A stretch of DNA of 64,000 bases from Clostridiales bacterium (GCA_025757645.1 CP107216.1:248001-312000); one strand, 5' to 3'. Positions 9,346 to 18,716 are shown, counted from the first letter of the stretch. Numbers and translations are program-made. The notes: generated from the letters alone by a model not told the origin.

Positions 9346-9831
9346 TTAACCCCCATACAGAAGTTTTTTGAGTTTTGCGATTTTTTTGCAGATCGCGGCG
9401 GGGGCAATGCCGCGAATTTCTGCAACCTCCCGCTGTGAATATCCTTCAAATGCGATCAGCGTCAGCAGGTCCATATCTCTTTTAGGCAGAGAAATAATCT
9501 TCCGATATAATTCGTCATTCTCCATTTCATCAACCCACGCAAAGCGGGGGTCACTTTGGAAAGAATACTTGTCGCACACAGAAAGCGCACTGGAGAACTT
9601 TTTTAATAGGGCAGACATAGATTCACCCTGTTCGGTTCCGTCGTCACAGGAGCTTTCTGAGAGGGGCTGTGTGCGCTGGCATTCCGTCCTGTTTTTCCTG
9701 AACACATTCAGGTCGAACGCATAGATATCCTGAATATCCTCTTCGCTCATGCCGGCAGCTTTATATTCGCGGTAGAGCTTCTTCCACTCCTCGGTGAACT
9801 TTCTCTTTTCGAGTCCATAATTAAATCCCAT
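9346..9831 (-). CDS. Sigma-70 region 4-like regulator
   Basis: 161 residues. The C-terminal 60 (LPKRDMDLLTLIAFEGYSQREVAEIRG and onward) form the helix-turn-helix of sigma factor region 4. The N-terminal part is charged, contains no region 2, and has a Ser/Glu-rich linker. Proteins of this type act as activators of ICE gene expression, so it may switch the xis/transfer genes. The start is supported by AAAGGAG at the normal distance. A 500-base untranslated region with a long inverted repeat lies upstream. Confidence 0.75.
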   Translation of the reverse strand: MGFNYGLEKRKFTEEWKKLYREYKAAGMSEEDIQDIYAFDLNVFRKNRTECQRTQPLSESSCDDGTEQGESMSALLKKFSSALSVCDKYSFQSDPRFAWVDEMENDELYRKIISLPKRDMDLLTLIAFEGYSQREVAEIRGIAPAAICKKIAKLKKLLYGG

Positions 9832-10375
9832 TTGTCGTAATCTCCTTTGAATTTTTGAATTTGGGTGAAAGTCAAAAATTCGGAGATCACGGGTATTCAG
9901 CGATATAGCAGAGCCACTGATCGCACATAAAAAGTCCTTTCCGCCTGCTGCGGTCCAAAGGACACAACTACGCTGGCGAAAAGGACTCCCGATGCTGCTT
10001 GCCTGAAAAAGGGTGCAGAAATCTAAGGGTACCCATACTGCTTTTTCAAATAGATTTGAAATCAGCGTATTTGTATCCTTGGCCCTTGTACTTCAGGCTG
10101 CGAATATGTATTTGTAATGTCGGTAAAAAACAAAAAAAGGCCACCGACAAGGCAGACCTATAGATAGAACTATAGTGTCTTACCTTGCCGGTGGCCTCTC
10201 ACGTATGTCTGGAATAACTACCGGTTCATGTTCGGGCTAATGCCCACGATCAAGTGACCTGGAAGCGGATTTCGTGTGGCCCTGTTTCAGCCCGACCGTT
10301 CCGTCGTGATGTCGTTGATTCAGTTGTTATAGGAACTCGCTTCGATGTTCTTCATGCAGATCAATGGGGGGATTA
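9832..10375. other. Long non-coding interval with structured leader
   Basis: No convincing gene in 544 bases. Near 9933-9987 lies a 13-bp inverted repeat with one mismatch (AGTCCTTTCCGCC against GGCGAAAAGGACT) enclosing a second, smaller AGTCCTTT/AAAGGAC pairing. These could form alternative RNA structures upstream of the sigma-like gene. The strong terminator at 10138-10197 divides the interval. The 10198-10375 part shows nothing I can name. Confidence 0.4.
10138..10197 (-). terminator. Terminator of the LexA/zinc-ribbon operon
   Basis: Stem AGGCCACCG-x-CAAGG pairs with CCTTG-x-CGGTGGCCT, extended by GAC/GTC, and is followed on the minus strand by TTTTTTTG. A small inner TATAG/CTATA stem fills the loop. 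A strong intrinsic terminator 180 bases past the last gene. Confidence 0.85.
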
Positions 10376-10618
10376 TCATCCCGCCAGATTAGGGCTCATG
10401 CCATGCTCGTGCAGCCATGCCTTTGCTTTGCTTAAAATGGCCGCTGGCGCATCCTTGATACCGCAGATGGCCTTGTACACGGATGCCCAGAAAACAACAT
10501 CGGGTGTCTGCGCAATTTCCGTTTCTCCATATTTGATCATGTAGGCCTCGATCTTCTTTCGGTCAAGGCTGAACAGCGCCTCGTTGCGCTCTTTTACAAA
10601 AGCCTCTAACATCGTCAT
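10376..10618 (-). CDS. Conserved small protein of unknown function
   Basis: 80 residues, soluble, no recognised motif. GGGAG lies seven bases before the ATG. It is two bases from the preceding zinc-ribbon gene and shares its operon headed by the LexA-like repressor. The helical, charged N-terminus (LEAFVKERNEALFSLDRKKI) and lack of cysteines distinguish it from its neighbours. I cannot assign a function. Confidence 0.65.
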   Translation of the reverse strand: MTMLEAFVKERNEALFSLDRKKIEAYMIKYGETEIAQTPDVVFWASVYKAICGIKDAPAAILSKAKAWLHEHGMSPNLAG

Positions 10619-10619
10619 A

Positions 10620-10832
10620 TCAATACTCCCTCAATTCCAGTTCGCTATGTTCCATTCCTGACGGAGCGAACATATCAATCACATCATGCCGCCTGCTTAC
10701 AACCGTGCGGACCATTTCAACGCCGCACTTTGTGCAAATAACTCTGATTTGATTTTTCTTGTTTTTTAGCCCCGCTACCTGCGTCTTACAGTTTGGGCAA
10801 TACCAAGAGTAAATCGTCCAGTCCTCCAGCAT
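10620..10832 (-). CDS. Small zinc-ribbon protein
   Basis: 70 residues with CPNC and CTKC pairs spaced 17 residues apart, a classic zinc ribbon. An ATG six bases further upstream lies almost on top of the AGGAG motif, so the ATG at 10832 (AGGAG plus seven bases) is preferred. It may bind nucleic acid. It belongs to the LexA-like operon. Role unknown. Confidence 0.7.
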   Translation of the reverse strand: MLEDWTIYSWYCPNCKTQVAGLKNKKNQIRVICTKCGVEMVRTVVSRRHDVIDMFAPSGMEHSELELREY

Positions 10833-10845
10833 CGCCATACTCCTT

Positions 10846-11043
10846 TTATCTTTTTTTGCTCAACGGAACGAGGAGATTGCAATCCGCCATCTGATATACC
10901 GGAACACGCTTGCTTTTAGCGTACTCCAATATTTGAATAGCGTTATAGCAGCTCTCACATTCCATCCATCCGTCGGTCTCATCTAAATCGAGACTCCTGT
11001 TGACTGTGCCGCAAATCGGGCATTTCACATCTTTTGCATTCAA
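10846..11043 (-). CDS. Small zinc-ribbon protein
   Basis: 65 residues with CPIC and CESC pairs (KCPICGTVNRS and MECESCYNAI) forming a zinc ribbon. It lies 34 bases after the LexA-like gene, in the same direction. The possible Shine-Dalgarno GGGAG is rather far (about 14 bases), so expression may be weak. Function unknown. Confidence 0.65.
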   Translation of the reverse strand: MNAKDVKCPICGTVNRSLDLDETDGWMECESCYNAIQILEYAKSKRVPVYQMADCNLLVPLSKKR

Positions 11044-11077
11044 AACAACACATCTCCCATCGAATCAAGATTATTGT

Positions 11078-11692
11078 TTAGAGTGATTTTATTACGTGCC
11101 GAGCAACGCCTTGTACCTGAAAGCTCCGCACCTTTATTGTTTTGCCCGGGTATCGAGCCTCGTTTTCGTATTCGAGGATGTAATACCCACTGTCCTTGTC
11201 GTAGCCGGCGTATCGCTTCAGCGTATTCTGGTTGTCCTCGTCCAGCGCAACGACTATATCCCCCTCGAGAGCAGGGCAATTGCGCTCGATAACAAGCAGA
11301 TCGTCCTCGTCAATTCCGGCATCCACCATGGAATCGCCTTTGGCGCGGAGAATATAGAAATCTCCCTTGCCAAACATAGAGACCGGGAGGCTGACATACT
11401 CCTCAATCGACTCTTCCTCATCCTCCGGATTGCCGCAGCGAATAGAGCCTACTAACGGGGCGGATACATAGGCCGTTTTCATTTTGGCGCTCTGGGGAGC
11501 AGACAAGATACCTCGGCTGTAGTCAATCAGGTTGCGATCACTCAGTTCCTGAAGGTAGCGATGCGTAGTGGATCTGGCAACGCCAGCGCCTTCAGCAACA
11601 TCGTTGATCGTAGGAGAGCTGTGGTGCTCCTGATAATACTTGTTTACGAACTTCAATATCCTGTCCAGAGTTTCTTGATTCTTTGTTCTCAT
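11078..11692 (-). CDS. LexA-like self-cleaving repressor (S24 family)
   Basis: A winged-helix DNA-binding domain (SPTINDVAEGAGVARSTTHR) is joined to an S24 peptidase domain. Autocleavage residues are visible: a Cys86-Gly87 scissile bond (IRCGNP), Ser121 in GDSM and Lys159 in TLKRY. Such proteins repress ICE or prophage genes and are inactivated by RecA filaments during DNA damage. The start at 11692 has AGAGGTG five bases upstream; an in-frame ATG at 11731 sits inside the operator palindrome and is rejected. A perfect 19-bp palindrome overlaps its own transcription start, so it is probably autoregulated. It is likely the master switch of element induction; host LexA is a less likely identity given the context. 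Confidence 0.88.
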   Translation of the reverse strand: MRTKNQETLDRILKFVNKYYQEHHSSPTINDVAEGAGVARSTTHRYLQELSDRNLIDYSRGILSAPQSAKMKTAYVSAPLVGSIRCGNPEDEEESIEEYVSLPVSMFGKGDFYILRAKGDSMVDAGIDEDDLLVIERNCPALEGDIVVALDEDNQNTLKRYAGYDKDSGYYILEYENEARYPGKTIKVRSFQVQGVARHVIKSL

Positions 11693-11712
11693 ATCAGCAC
11701 CTCTGTTTCTAT

Positions 11713-11765
11713 ATGGGATTTCAAATCCCATAATGTTATTATACTCGGCAATTTTATAATTTCAA
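11713..11765 (-). promoter_or_regulatory. Promoter and palindromic operator of the LexA-like gene
   Basis: Minus strand: TTGAAA (11760-11765), 16 bases, TATAAT (11738-11743). Immediately downstream, covering the expected start of transcription, is the perfect palindrome ATGGGATTTGAAATCCCAT (11713-11731, on the minus strand). This does not resemble the usual Gram-positive SOS box GAAC-N4-GTTC. Confidence 0.75.
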
Positions 11766-11815
11766 GGGGGTATTTCGATGGTGTCGGTCGTAAGTGACAA
11801 TAGATTTTAAAAAAA

Positions 11816-11838
11816 GAGATGGCACAGAGTGCCATCTC
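11816..11838 (-). terminator. Terminator of the defence operon
   Basis: Perfect 10-bp stem (GAGATGGCAC / GTGCCATCTC) with a 3-nt loop, followed on the minus strand by TTTTTTTAAAA. It lies about 95 bases beyond the WYL gene and closes the 16-kb defence transcription unit. Confidence 0.9.
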
Positions 11839-11931
11839 CAGAAATTAAGTTGTTTAGTTTTATCGAGAATAGATTATATGCTGGAAGTGCTTCTGCATGA
11901 GCAGATCAGCATATATTGTAAATATTATTTC

Positions 11932-12912
11932 TCACTCAATCATCTCAGCCGCACGACGCACCATATCTTCATACTGCTGTTTCACATTTTCGGGTGCCTT
12001 AATCCTGACCTTGCCCTCAAAGCCGAAAATCCAATTGAAAAACACCTTGCCGACAGCAACCTCTTCGATTACACGAAAATTCTGACGGTCGCAGGCGTAG
12101 GTATGCACATCCGTCCCGAAGCGGTCAATCATGGCGTCCATAAGACTATTATCGCAGATGAGTTCTACTTCAATGCGTGGCGCGTTATACATCCGGAATG
12201 TCGCCTTGATATACTTGTTCATATCAAAGCCCATAGGCTGCGGCACAGCAGGCTCATCCAGAATCTCCGGCTGTTTTGCGATTCGGTCAACTCGGTGACT
12301 TCCAATGCTCTTGTATTTATCCGAATAGCCGACAACATAATAAAAATCGCCGTCCCAGATAAGAGAATATGGGCTGAATGTGTACTTTTCACCATTGTTA
12401 TGCAGCACAACTTCCTTGCGAATATTGTACTCAGTTTTTTGAAAACGAATTTTTCTGCGATGGTTGATTGCCTCGTTGATTACATCGACAATATAGAAAA
12501 TCTGCTCATTCTCTGGTTTGATTCTTCCGTCAACGGCAAGATTGCGCTTGAGTTCTCTGCCCTTGAAGGCACCGGCGAATGAAGTCAACTTGGCGACAAG
12601 CTGCTCACTCTTGCTCTTGGTAATGAATTTGGAAGACTCTACCGCATCAATCAACAGCTTGAGTTCGGCAATATCGAATTCACGGTCTATGAAGTTGTAT
12701 TGATTTTGCGATGACCGCACCGCCTGTATGCCGATTCCGGCTTGCTGGAGCATCTCAATATCGCTCTTTATCGTCGTGCGATGTGTCTCCATACCGTACT
12801 CATCCTTCAGAATGGCGCAAAGTTGAGGAGTAGTCAGGTAGTGGTCCTCGTCCGTACGTTCCTTCAGTATTTGGGTAAGGTATAAAGGCCTGAGTTTTGC
12901 ATCTATGTCCAT
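11932..12912 (-). CDS. WYL-domain transcriptional regulator of the defence operon
   Basis: 326 residues. An N-terminal winged helix (YLTTPQLCAILKDEYGMETH, RTTIKSDIEML) is followed by a WYL domain near 175-225 (PYSLIWDGDFYYVVGY, then HRVDRI) and a C-terminal WCX-like extension. WYL proteins act as ligand-responsive repressors of BREX, CBASS and other defence operons. Here it is the last gene of the operon, 60 bases after the PLD gene, rather than the first gene as is common. It probably feeds back on the operon promoter at 28.0 kb or senses infection products. Regulation is inferred from family and position only. Confidence 0.85.
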   Translation of the reverse strand: MDIDAKLRPLYLTQILKERTDEDHYLTTPQLCAILKDEYGMETHRTTIKSDIEMLQQAGIGIQAVRSSQNQYNFIDREFDIAELKLLIDAVESSKFITKSKSEQLVAKLTSFAGAFKGRELKRNLAVDGRIKPENEQIFYIVDVINEAINHRRKIRFQKTEYNIRKEVVLHNNGEKYTFSPYSLIWDGDFYYVVGYSDKYKSIGSHRVDRIAKQPEILDEPAVPQPMGFDMNKYIKATFRMYNAPRIEVELICDNSLMDAMIDRFGTDVHTYACDRQNFRVIEEVAVGKVFFNWIFGFEGKVRIKAPENVKQQYEDMVRRAAEMIE

Positions 12913-12972
12913 TGGGTATACCTCGCTTAGTATGTATGGGTTGCGCCAGTTTTTCTATAAGAGTTCCAATTC

Positions 12973-13629
12973 TTATAATTCAACGAATGCTTTCTTGAAC
13001 ACCAACTTGGTGAATACATCTTCAACCTGTCTTGCTAAATCCCTAGAATGGATTTTTGTGCCGAGCTCAATATTGCCTTCTTGCCCGTGATAGGAAAGGT
13101 TCGCGGATGTAATCAAAGTGTCCTGCTGATCAACAGAAATCACTTTGGCATGAAGTGCAGACATCTTGTCTTCCTGTTTCGGATAATTGTAAATTCTCAA
13201 GAATCTGCCCTTATACCGGCATAAACGATCAAAAGATTTCTGGCTATCAATATCGTTCACAAAGAACTTGACAAGCACCCCCTCTTGACTTTTCCGGATG
13301 ACACAATCAACCAAATCGCTGAAATAGTCAGAGAGTGAATATCCGGTAATAAGGATGCTGCTTTTCGCATTTGAGAGCATTGCGTTTACAACTACTTTGG
13401 TCGGTTTGACTCTCAACGCAAAGGATGGTGATGCAGTGATAATCAGTTCTGCACTATCATCACTGCGCTCCGCTGCTGACGATATCATAGAAAATATCTC
13501 CGATGCTTCTCGCTCTGAAAGAGATGGATATCTCCTTTGAATCGCGCGGACTGATTCATTCGCCCCCGCCAAAGCATCTGAGAGGATCTGGTCTAATAAG
13601 ATATCCAAGTTCATGCATCCAGTTGACAT
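12973..13629 (-). CDS. drmC: DISARM protein DrmC, phospholipase D-like
   Basis: About 218 residues ending in a single PLD/HKD motif: H160-A-K162 with D167, followed by TSANLSYHGQEGNIELG. The N-terminal third is helical. This is the DrmC layout in DISARM, where the PLD domain is the presumed nuclease and may be dispensable. Translation could start at 13629 (GTGGAAGA upstream, 19-base overlap with drmB) or at 13614, where ATGA overlaps the drmB stop. Either way the two are coupled. A stand-alone PLD nuclease is the alternative, but adjacency to DUF1998 and DrmA-like genes makes DISARM the better call. Confidence 0.87.
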   Translation of the reverse strand: MSTGCMNLDILLDQILSDALAGANESVRAIQRRYPSLSEREASEIFSMISSAAERSDDSAELIITASPSFALRVKPTKVVVNAMLSNAKSSILITGYSLSDYFSDLVDCVIRKSQEGVLVKFFVNDIDSQKSFDRLCRYKGRFLRIYNYPKQEDKMSALHAKVISVDQQDTLITSANLSYHGQEGNIELGTKIHSRDLARQVEDVFTKLVFKKAFVEL

Positions 13630-15356
13630 AATTCTTCCACCAAAGCTTTGAAATAAGCTTGATCCTCCCTACCATCAATGGGGACAATAAGTCCTCTATC
13701 CAGCATTCGATTCCCGTTTTCACATGCGGTTTCAGAAATCATGCAGCACGAATGACAGGCCGCGCCGTTTGAATTGTTTCCGGCCGGCGTGTTATTTAAG
13801 CATTCCGGGTCATTAGTGCAAACCAGAGCTTCTTGAAATGCATCTCGCATTAGAATTCTAAGCTGGCTGATGTTGCCCAACTCAACTAATCCACCAAGAG
13901 AGCCCTCCTTATCTGAACTTCCAGTGTAGAGCAATACACCGGACATATCATCTCCGAAGTAGATTCGTTCGCGAATTGCGGAAGATGAGTAGCCAGATGC
14001 CATTGACATTTGTTTTATCAGCAAATGTGCAAAGGTATGCATTAGAACATATCGCGCATCTCTCAAAGTGGTTATCGTCCATTCTTTTGATTCGCAAAAT
14101 TCCTTGTAACACTGCGCATATTTCTGAGATAGCGCACTCAGTTGCGGTGAACTCAACCAAGAGTCAATGGTATCCCTGTTAAACTCAATAAAGACTCCCT
14201 CACCATGAATCTCAGCAGCTGGTAGCCAGCGTTCAGTTTTTCCTTTGTTGAGATAGACGATATTGGTCTGTTCGTCTGCGTCTGGGTCTGGCGCATCAAC
14301 TCTTGTAAAACCAAGCAATACTCGCACCTCGCGCAAGCGTGTTATACGAATCACGCGCTTGAAATATGGGCGCAAATACTCAGGCAGCGGATCTTCTTCC
14401 GCCTTAAAGTGCATCTTATTGGACGCGTACACAGGATCAGCATGATGTGTGATCGCATTGTACTCCATCTGCTTGATCTCTGTGAACTCCTTGATATTCT
14501 GCCTTCTCCGCAATAAAGCCGCATCAAATTCCTCTCTTGTGAAAGCAGAGAAGAATTTCTGATATGCCTTATCTAAGCCCATGTCTCCGAAATCTTCTTC
14601 ATAGCTATCAATTAACCGCAAATGCTCATCAATCAAGTTGTAAAGTGGGTTTATCCAAGGTGGAATAGAAATGGCACTTCTCATTACCGGGAAGTAGACG
14701 TTTGATGCACCGCGCTGAGACGGAATCAAGATTTTATCGCATTTCTCATTCTTGTGATGTGGGCGAAACGGGTGATGTCCGGAGCAGGTCATGCCTTCAA
14801 AATTTTCTTTCTGAGTTGCACCGCTCATGCTTCTCTTCGCTCCGCACGAGCACTCCACCCACATATCTGCAAGCGTAGATGTATTGCCCGTGGAATACAT
14901 GCGCAGCGTACCTTTACATGTGGAACTCCCATTATGAACCCACCAGCTCCAAGGAAAATCGTTCATATGTCCATTCTCGCAAATCGTGATAAAACGAGAA
15001 GGATACGCCGGTTTGTGACAGAATGGGCAGGTTACACCAAATTTCAGGTACCTGTCCAAGTCGAAGTTATCTCTGACATCAAAGATCCTTCCGCACTTGA
15101 CACTGGAGCATACATGCATATAAGGGAAGGATGTTGCCGGAATATCTCCACTATAAGATGTTCTTGGCATATAAAAGCAATCGACATTCAAGTAGGAGGC
15201 CAATCTTCCGTCGATGATTTTCTTTCCTTTTTCCTTCCAATAGTTTAGGTCAAGTATGGTGACGGAGTCCTTTACCGCATCCACAATCGCACCTGGTCCA
15301 AATGTTGTAATCAACTGATTAGGACGAATTTCGCCTAATTTATTATTGTCAAACAT
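13611..15356 (-). CDS. drmB: DISARM protein DrmB, DUF1998 family
   Basis: 581 residues. Zinc-binding cysteine clusters appear near 103-135 (CPFC, then CENGH), at 172-190 (CSCGAKRS) and near the C-terminus (CHSCCMISETACENGN). A DUF1998 region carries RDARYVLMHTFAHLLIKQM and AIRERIYF. In characterised DISARM, DrmA and DrmB form the complex that recognises and loads onto unmodified incoming DNA. GGAGGAG before the ATG is clear, and only six bases separate it from drmA. Its length fits DrmB. Confidence 0.92.
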   Translation of the reverse strand: MFDNNKLGEIRPNQLITTFGPGAIVDAVKDSVTILDLNYWKEKGKKIIDGRLASYLNVDCFYMPRTSYSGDIPATSFPYMHVCSSVKCGRIFDVRDNFDLDRYLKFGVTCPFCHKPAYPSRFITICENGHMNDFPWSWWVHNGSSTCKGTLRMYSTGNTSTLADMWVECSCGAKRSMSGATQKENFEGMTCSGHHPFRPHHKNEKCDKILIPSQRGASNVYFPVMRSAISIPPWINPLYNLIDEHLRLIDSYEEDFGDMGLDKAYQKFFSAFTREEFDAALLRRRQNIKEFTEIKQMEYNAITHHADPVYASNKMHFKAEEDPLPEYLRPYFKRVIRITRLREVRVLLGFTRVDAPDPDADEQTNIVYLNKGKTERWLPAAEIHGEGVFIEFNRDTIDSWLSSPQLSALSQKYAQCYKEFCESKEWTITTLRDARYVLMHTFAHLLIKQMSMASGYSSSAIRERIYFGDDMSGVLLYTGSSDKEGSLGGLVELGNISQLRILMRDAFQEALVCTNDPECLNNTPAGNNSNGAACHSCCMISETACENGNRMLDRGLIVPIDGREDQAYFKALVEELCQLDA

Positions 15357-15362
15357 AGGCTT

Positions 15363-18300
15363 TTACTCCTCCGTGTAATAATACATGTTGGCTGAGCTTT
15401 CTACTTCTCTCATAGAGCGAAGCGTTGCCTTCTCGAAATCAGTGCAAACTTCACCATAGCTATTCATCAAGCGGTTATATTTTTCCGTCTTGAAGACATA
15501 GTATTTGAGGCCTTTCGGCTGCGCAGCTAAAAATTTCCAGTTGCAAATAAAATCATCAATTTCTTGTTCAGCATCTGCCTTCGCCGTTGGCTTGATAATA
15601 TTCAGCCTGTTCAGAATCAACGCTTTAATCTCATCAAGCTGCTGATCTGTCAGTTCTGAAATCGCCGCAGCTCCGTCATTATTGGCCAAGTTCGGATAAT
15701 GCAAACGGATTGCCGAAATAACTAAAGCGTGCAATACCCGGTCACGCGCTCTTGCAGAGAACGGCGTTGCTGTAGTCCCCTCAACGAAGCGATAAAGCTG
15801 AGAATGGTAACCTGTAAAGTTCTCATAATGCGATAGGTCACGAGGCCTGTATGGGTTATATAGCGTTACGACCAATCCAGGGAAAGAACGTCCAATACGG
15901 CTGGTTGCCTGGATGTACTCGGAGTTCTGCTTAGGCTGACCAGTTACAACCATCAAGCCGAGGCGATCTACATCCATACCTACAGCAATCATGTTTGTTG
16001 CAATGGCAGTATCTAGACATTCTTTAGATGTATATGGTATCTCCAGTTGGCTTAACTTTTTCGGAATGTCGTAGGAAGACATTCGTGAAGTTATCTCAAC
16101 CTTGTGGTTGAGGAAACGCTGTTTACTCATACCATATTTTTTCTTGATGCGCTGGATTCTGTCCGGAATGTCATCTTGAAGCAAGCGCACTGCGCCGCCA
16201 AGCTCTCGAATACTGTTATAATATCCGACAAGGGTATAGTACGGGTCGATGTAATCCTTACATTCCTCTTCTTGAGACAGGTTATATGCCGCCTGTAGGA
16301 CAATGGCATAGACTCGCAGCAAGGCGGTCTTTACAGATTGCCCAGACGCACAAATGCCCACATACCTTCTGAACGGATCATTCTCAACCGGAATTTCACG
16401 AATAAAGAAGCTATCTCCGATTTCAAAACCATTTGGCGGGAATTGGGCAGTTTCTTTTCTGCCATAGAGACATTTGGTCTGTTCGGCTGCATTTTTTATC
16501 GTAGCCGTTGATACCACATATTTCGGTTTAATTGTCTTTCCGGCAGCAGAATATGTACACAAGTCCTCTATGATAGTTTCATAGGCACCATATATGGTTC
16601 CCAGTGGGCCGGTAATCAGATGGAGCTCGTCCTGGATAATCAATTCGGGCGGCAGGAACGGCTTAATCGGTGTCAATATGGATGTCGGCAGTTCTTCCGT
16701 ACGATTGTGTCTGGAATGCTCTGCGCCAATTGCAACATAGCCATCGCGACTGCATAGCCTATCAACACGACCAAAGATGGTGTTCGTATTAACATCCCAA
16801 GGCAGACGTGCAAATTTATCCACCGTGGACAAGATGATTGTCGGACACTTTGCGTATATTTCTTCATCGACAAGATAAACCGGTATTTTCATCTTGTTGC
16901 CCTGTTTATAGCGATAGAACATGCACATTTTATCCGAGCAGTAGATGTTAACCGACTTTGTAGGGATATCAATATAAAAGTTCTCATCCTTCAGCGGCTT
17001 TCCACAGAATGGACAAGTTAAAAGCTGCTTATAGATAAGGTTCTTCTTGCTCCTAGCATTCCGTGTCTTTTGCGGATCTTCCGGATCTTCTTTAAGCTCT
17101 TCAAAGGTATTTGGGGTAACGCCTCCGCCGACCCAGAATCCAATGCTGATTGGCTCTTTGCCGTATTTTGGATATTCCCTTGCGCGAATCATTTCTGCAG
17201 CCAAAACCATCTTTGTGATACGGTCTCTCTGCTGAGTAGTAAGAAGACGAAGCGTATAACGCAAAATTGCCGTTACGCCTCCATCGCGGTTATATTCATC
17301 GGTATCTTTGGAACGCAATCTTCTGTTTGCAATGACAAAGGCCATAAGGCCCAAGTATGCTTCTGTCTTACCGCCACCAGTCGGAAAATAGAGAAGGTCA
17401 ACGATCTCTCGTTCTTTGCCTGCTGGATCAACAATCGCTTTCAAATTCATCAGAATGAAGGCAATCTGGAACGGTCTCCACCCGAAATTGTTCTCCGGCT
17501 TACGCGGATCGACGAAATCCTTGAAGCTACATTCAACACCCGCACCGTGCTTCTTCGAGAAATTCATAATATTTCTCTGTAAGATCATCGCACGGTTCAT
17601 AAAGCAGAACGCATCAAATACAACGGCATCCTCAACAAGCAGCTGAATACCGGCGCGGATTCTGTTCAATGCCTCGACGCATTTATTGATGATATCGTTG
17701 CCAATTTCTTCTCTAAACTTCTTGTCTGCCATCTTGGAATCTTCAACCAGCTTCTCCTGAATCCAAGAGGCATACGAATCTGCTAGGACATTAAGGCGGG
17801 CAATGATGTCATCTTTATTTTTCAAAACAGAAAGTGTACGCATGGAAAAATAGAAGGGATCAAAGCCTTCCAGTGCAGCACTTACGCCCGGAAACTCATA
17901 TTCCGGTATAAATGTTGATGATATCTCCGAAGCGCGGCCATTTGCATTTGCCTTCCAAGTTGCTGCGCAGCCGCGACCTCTTCCTAAGATAGGGCGCTGT
18001 GCAAAGTAGAATTCATCCACTGCAAGAATCTTCCTGCAAATATGCTCAGCAAAGAAAATGTTTTCTCCACTCGGCGAGTAGGCACGCAGCTTGACCTGAA
18101 ACATCAGCCCGGCAATGTCACTTTCGGAATTATTCCGGCGGTTAATGACATACGCTGTTACCAAAGTATAGCCTTGCCGTAATCCGATCTTGGAAATATA
18201 CAGGACAACATTGGAGTCACAAACTAACGGATATTCTTGACTCTTACTAAAGGAATCCAGCTCAATCGCAATAGTCTCTTTCTGCGGATGCCGAGTGTAT

Positions 18301-18704
18301 GTATTGACATTGATTTCTTTGCCATCCTTATTAACGGTCTTATCAGTCGATTTTACATAGTCTCCCCAAGACACATCGACATTAAATCCAGAAGTGCCGC
18401 TTTCTACATAAAAGCTAATGCCAATGGAGGACGGTGTCTTAAATCGATTGGTAGAAACAGGCTCGTTGTCGTCCTCTTCGCCCGCTGTGTAATTATCGTC
18501 TCCTTCAAAAGAGGCATCGCCATCGACTTCCTGCTCATTTGATCCATCATCCTCATTCGTTTGAGGCGCAAGCATCCCGACTAAATACTCAAATCGTGGG
18601 TTCTGCGATAGCACTTCCTCTTCGCTGCTAGGACCCAGCAGATCCATCTTCATTATATCAATGACCTTTTGCCGCACTTCAGCGAACTTAAATCTATCTG
18701 CCAT
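15363..18704 (-). CDS. drmA: DISARM helicase DrmA
   Basis: 1113 residues. An acidic N-terminal region precedes a superfamily 2 helicase with Walker A FPTGGGKT near 440, an inserted zinc ribbon near 565 (CPFCGKP and CSDKMC), a Walker B-type box QDELHL near 690, and motif VI QATSRIGRS near 936. The QDELHL box and the zinc insert are typical of DrmA/DUF1998-linked helicases rather than ordinary DEAD-box enzymes. It acts with DrmB in DNA surveillance. AGGAGGAG before the ATG is ideal. It lies between drmD (12 bases) and drmB (six bases). Confidence 0.92.
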   Translation of the reverse strand: MADRFKFAEVRQKVIDIMKMDLLGPSSEEEVLSQNPRFEYLVGMLAPQTNEDDGSNEQEVDGDASFEGDDNYTAGEEDDNEPVSTNRFKTPSSIGISFYVESGTSGFNVDVSWGDYVKSTDKTVNKDGKEINVNTYTRHPQKETIAIELDSFSKSQEYPLVCDSNVVLYISKIGLRQGYTLVTAYVINRRNNSESDIAGLMFQVKLRAYSPSGENIFFAEHICRKILAVDEFYFAQRPILGRGRGCAATWKANANGRASEISSTFIPEYEFPGVSAALEGFDPFYFSMRTLSVLKNKDDIIARLNVLADSYASWIQEKLVEDSKMADKKFREEIGNDIINKCVEALNRIRAGIQLLVEDAVVFDAFCFMNRAMILQRNIMNFSKKHGAGVECSFKDFVDPRKPENNFGWRPFQIAFILMNLKAIVDPAGKEREIVDLLYFPTGGGKTEAYLGLMAFVIANRRLRSKDTDEYNRDGGVTAILRYTLRLLTTQQRDRITKMVLAAEMIRAREYPKYGKEPISIGFWVGGGVTPNTFEELKEDPEDPQKTRNARSKKNLIYKQLLTCPFCGKPLKDENFYIDIPTKSVNIYCSDKMCMFYRYKQGNKMKIPVYLVDEEIYAKCPTIILSTVDKFARLPWDVNTNTIFGRVDRLCSRDGYVAIGAEHSRHNRTEELPTSILTPIKPFLPPELIIQDELHLITGPLGTIYGAYETIIEDLCTYSAAGKTIKPKYVVSTATIKNAAEQTKCLYGRKETAQFPPNGFEIGDSFFIREIPVENDPFRRYVGICASGQSVKTALLRVYAIVLQAAYNLSQEEECKDYIDPYYTLVGYYNSIRELGGAVRLLQDDIPDRIQRIKKKYGMSKQRFLNHKVEITSRMSSYDIPKKLSQLEIPYTSKECLDTAIATNMIAVGMDVDRLGLMVVTGQPKQNSEYIQATSRIGRSFPGLVVTLYNPYRPRDLSHYENFTGYHSQLYRFVEGTTATPFSARARDRVLHALVISAIRLHYPNLANNDGAAAISELTDQQLDEIKALILNRLNIIKPTAKADAEQEIDDFICNWKFLAAQPKGLKYYVFKTEKYNRLMNSYGEVCTDFEKATLRSMREVESSANMYYYTEE

Positions 18705-18716
18705 TTGCTCCTCCTA

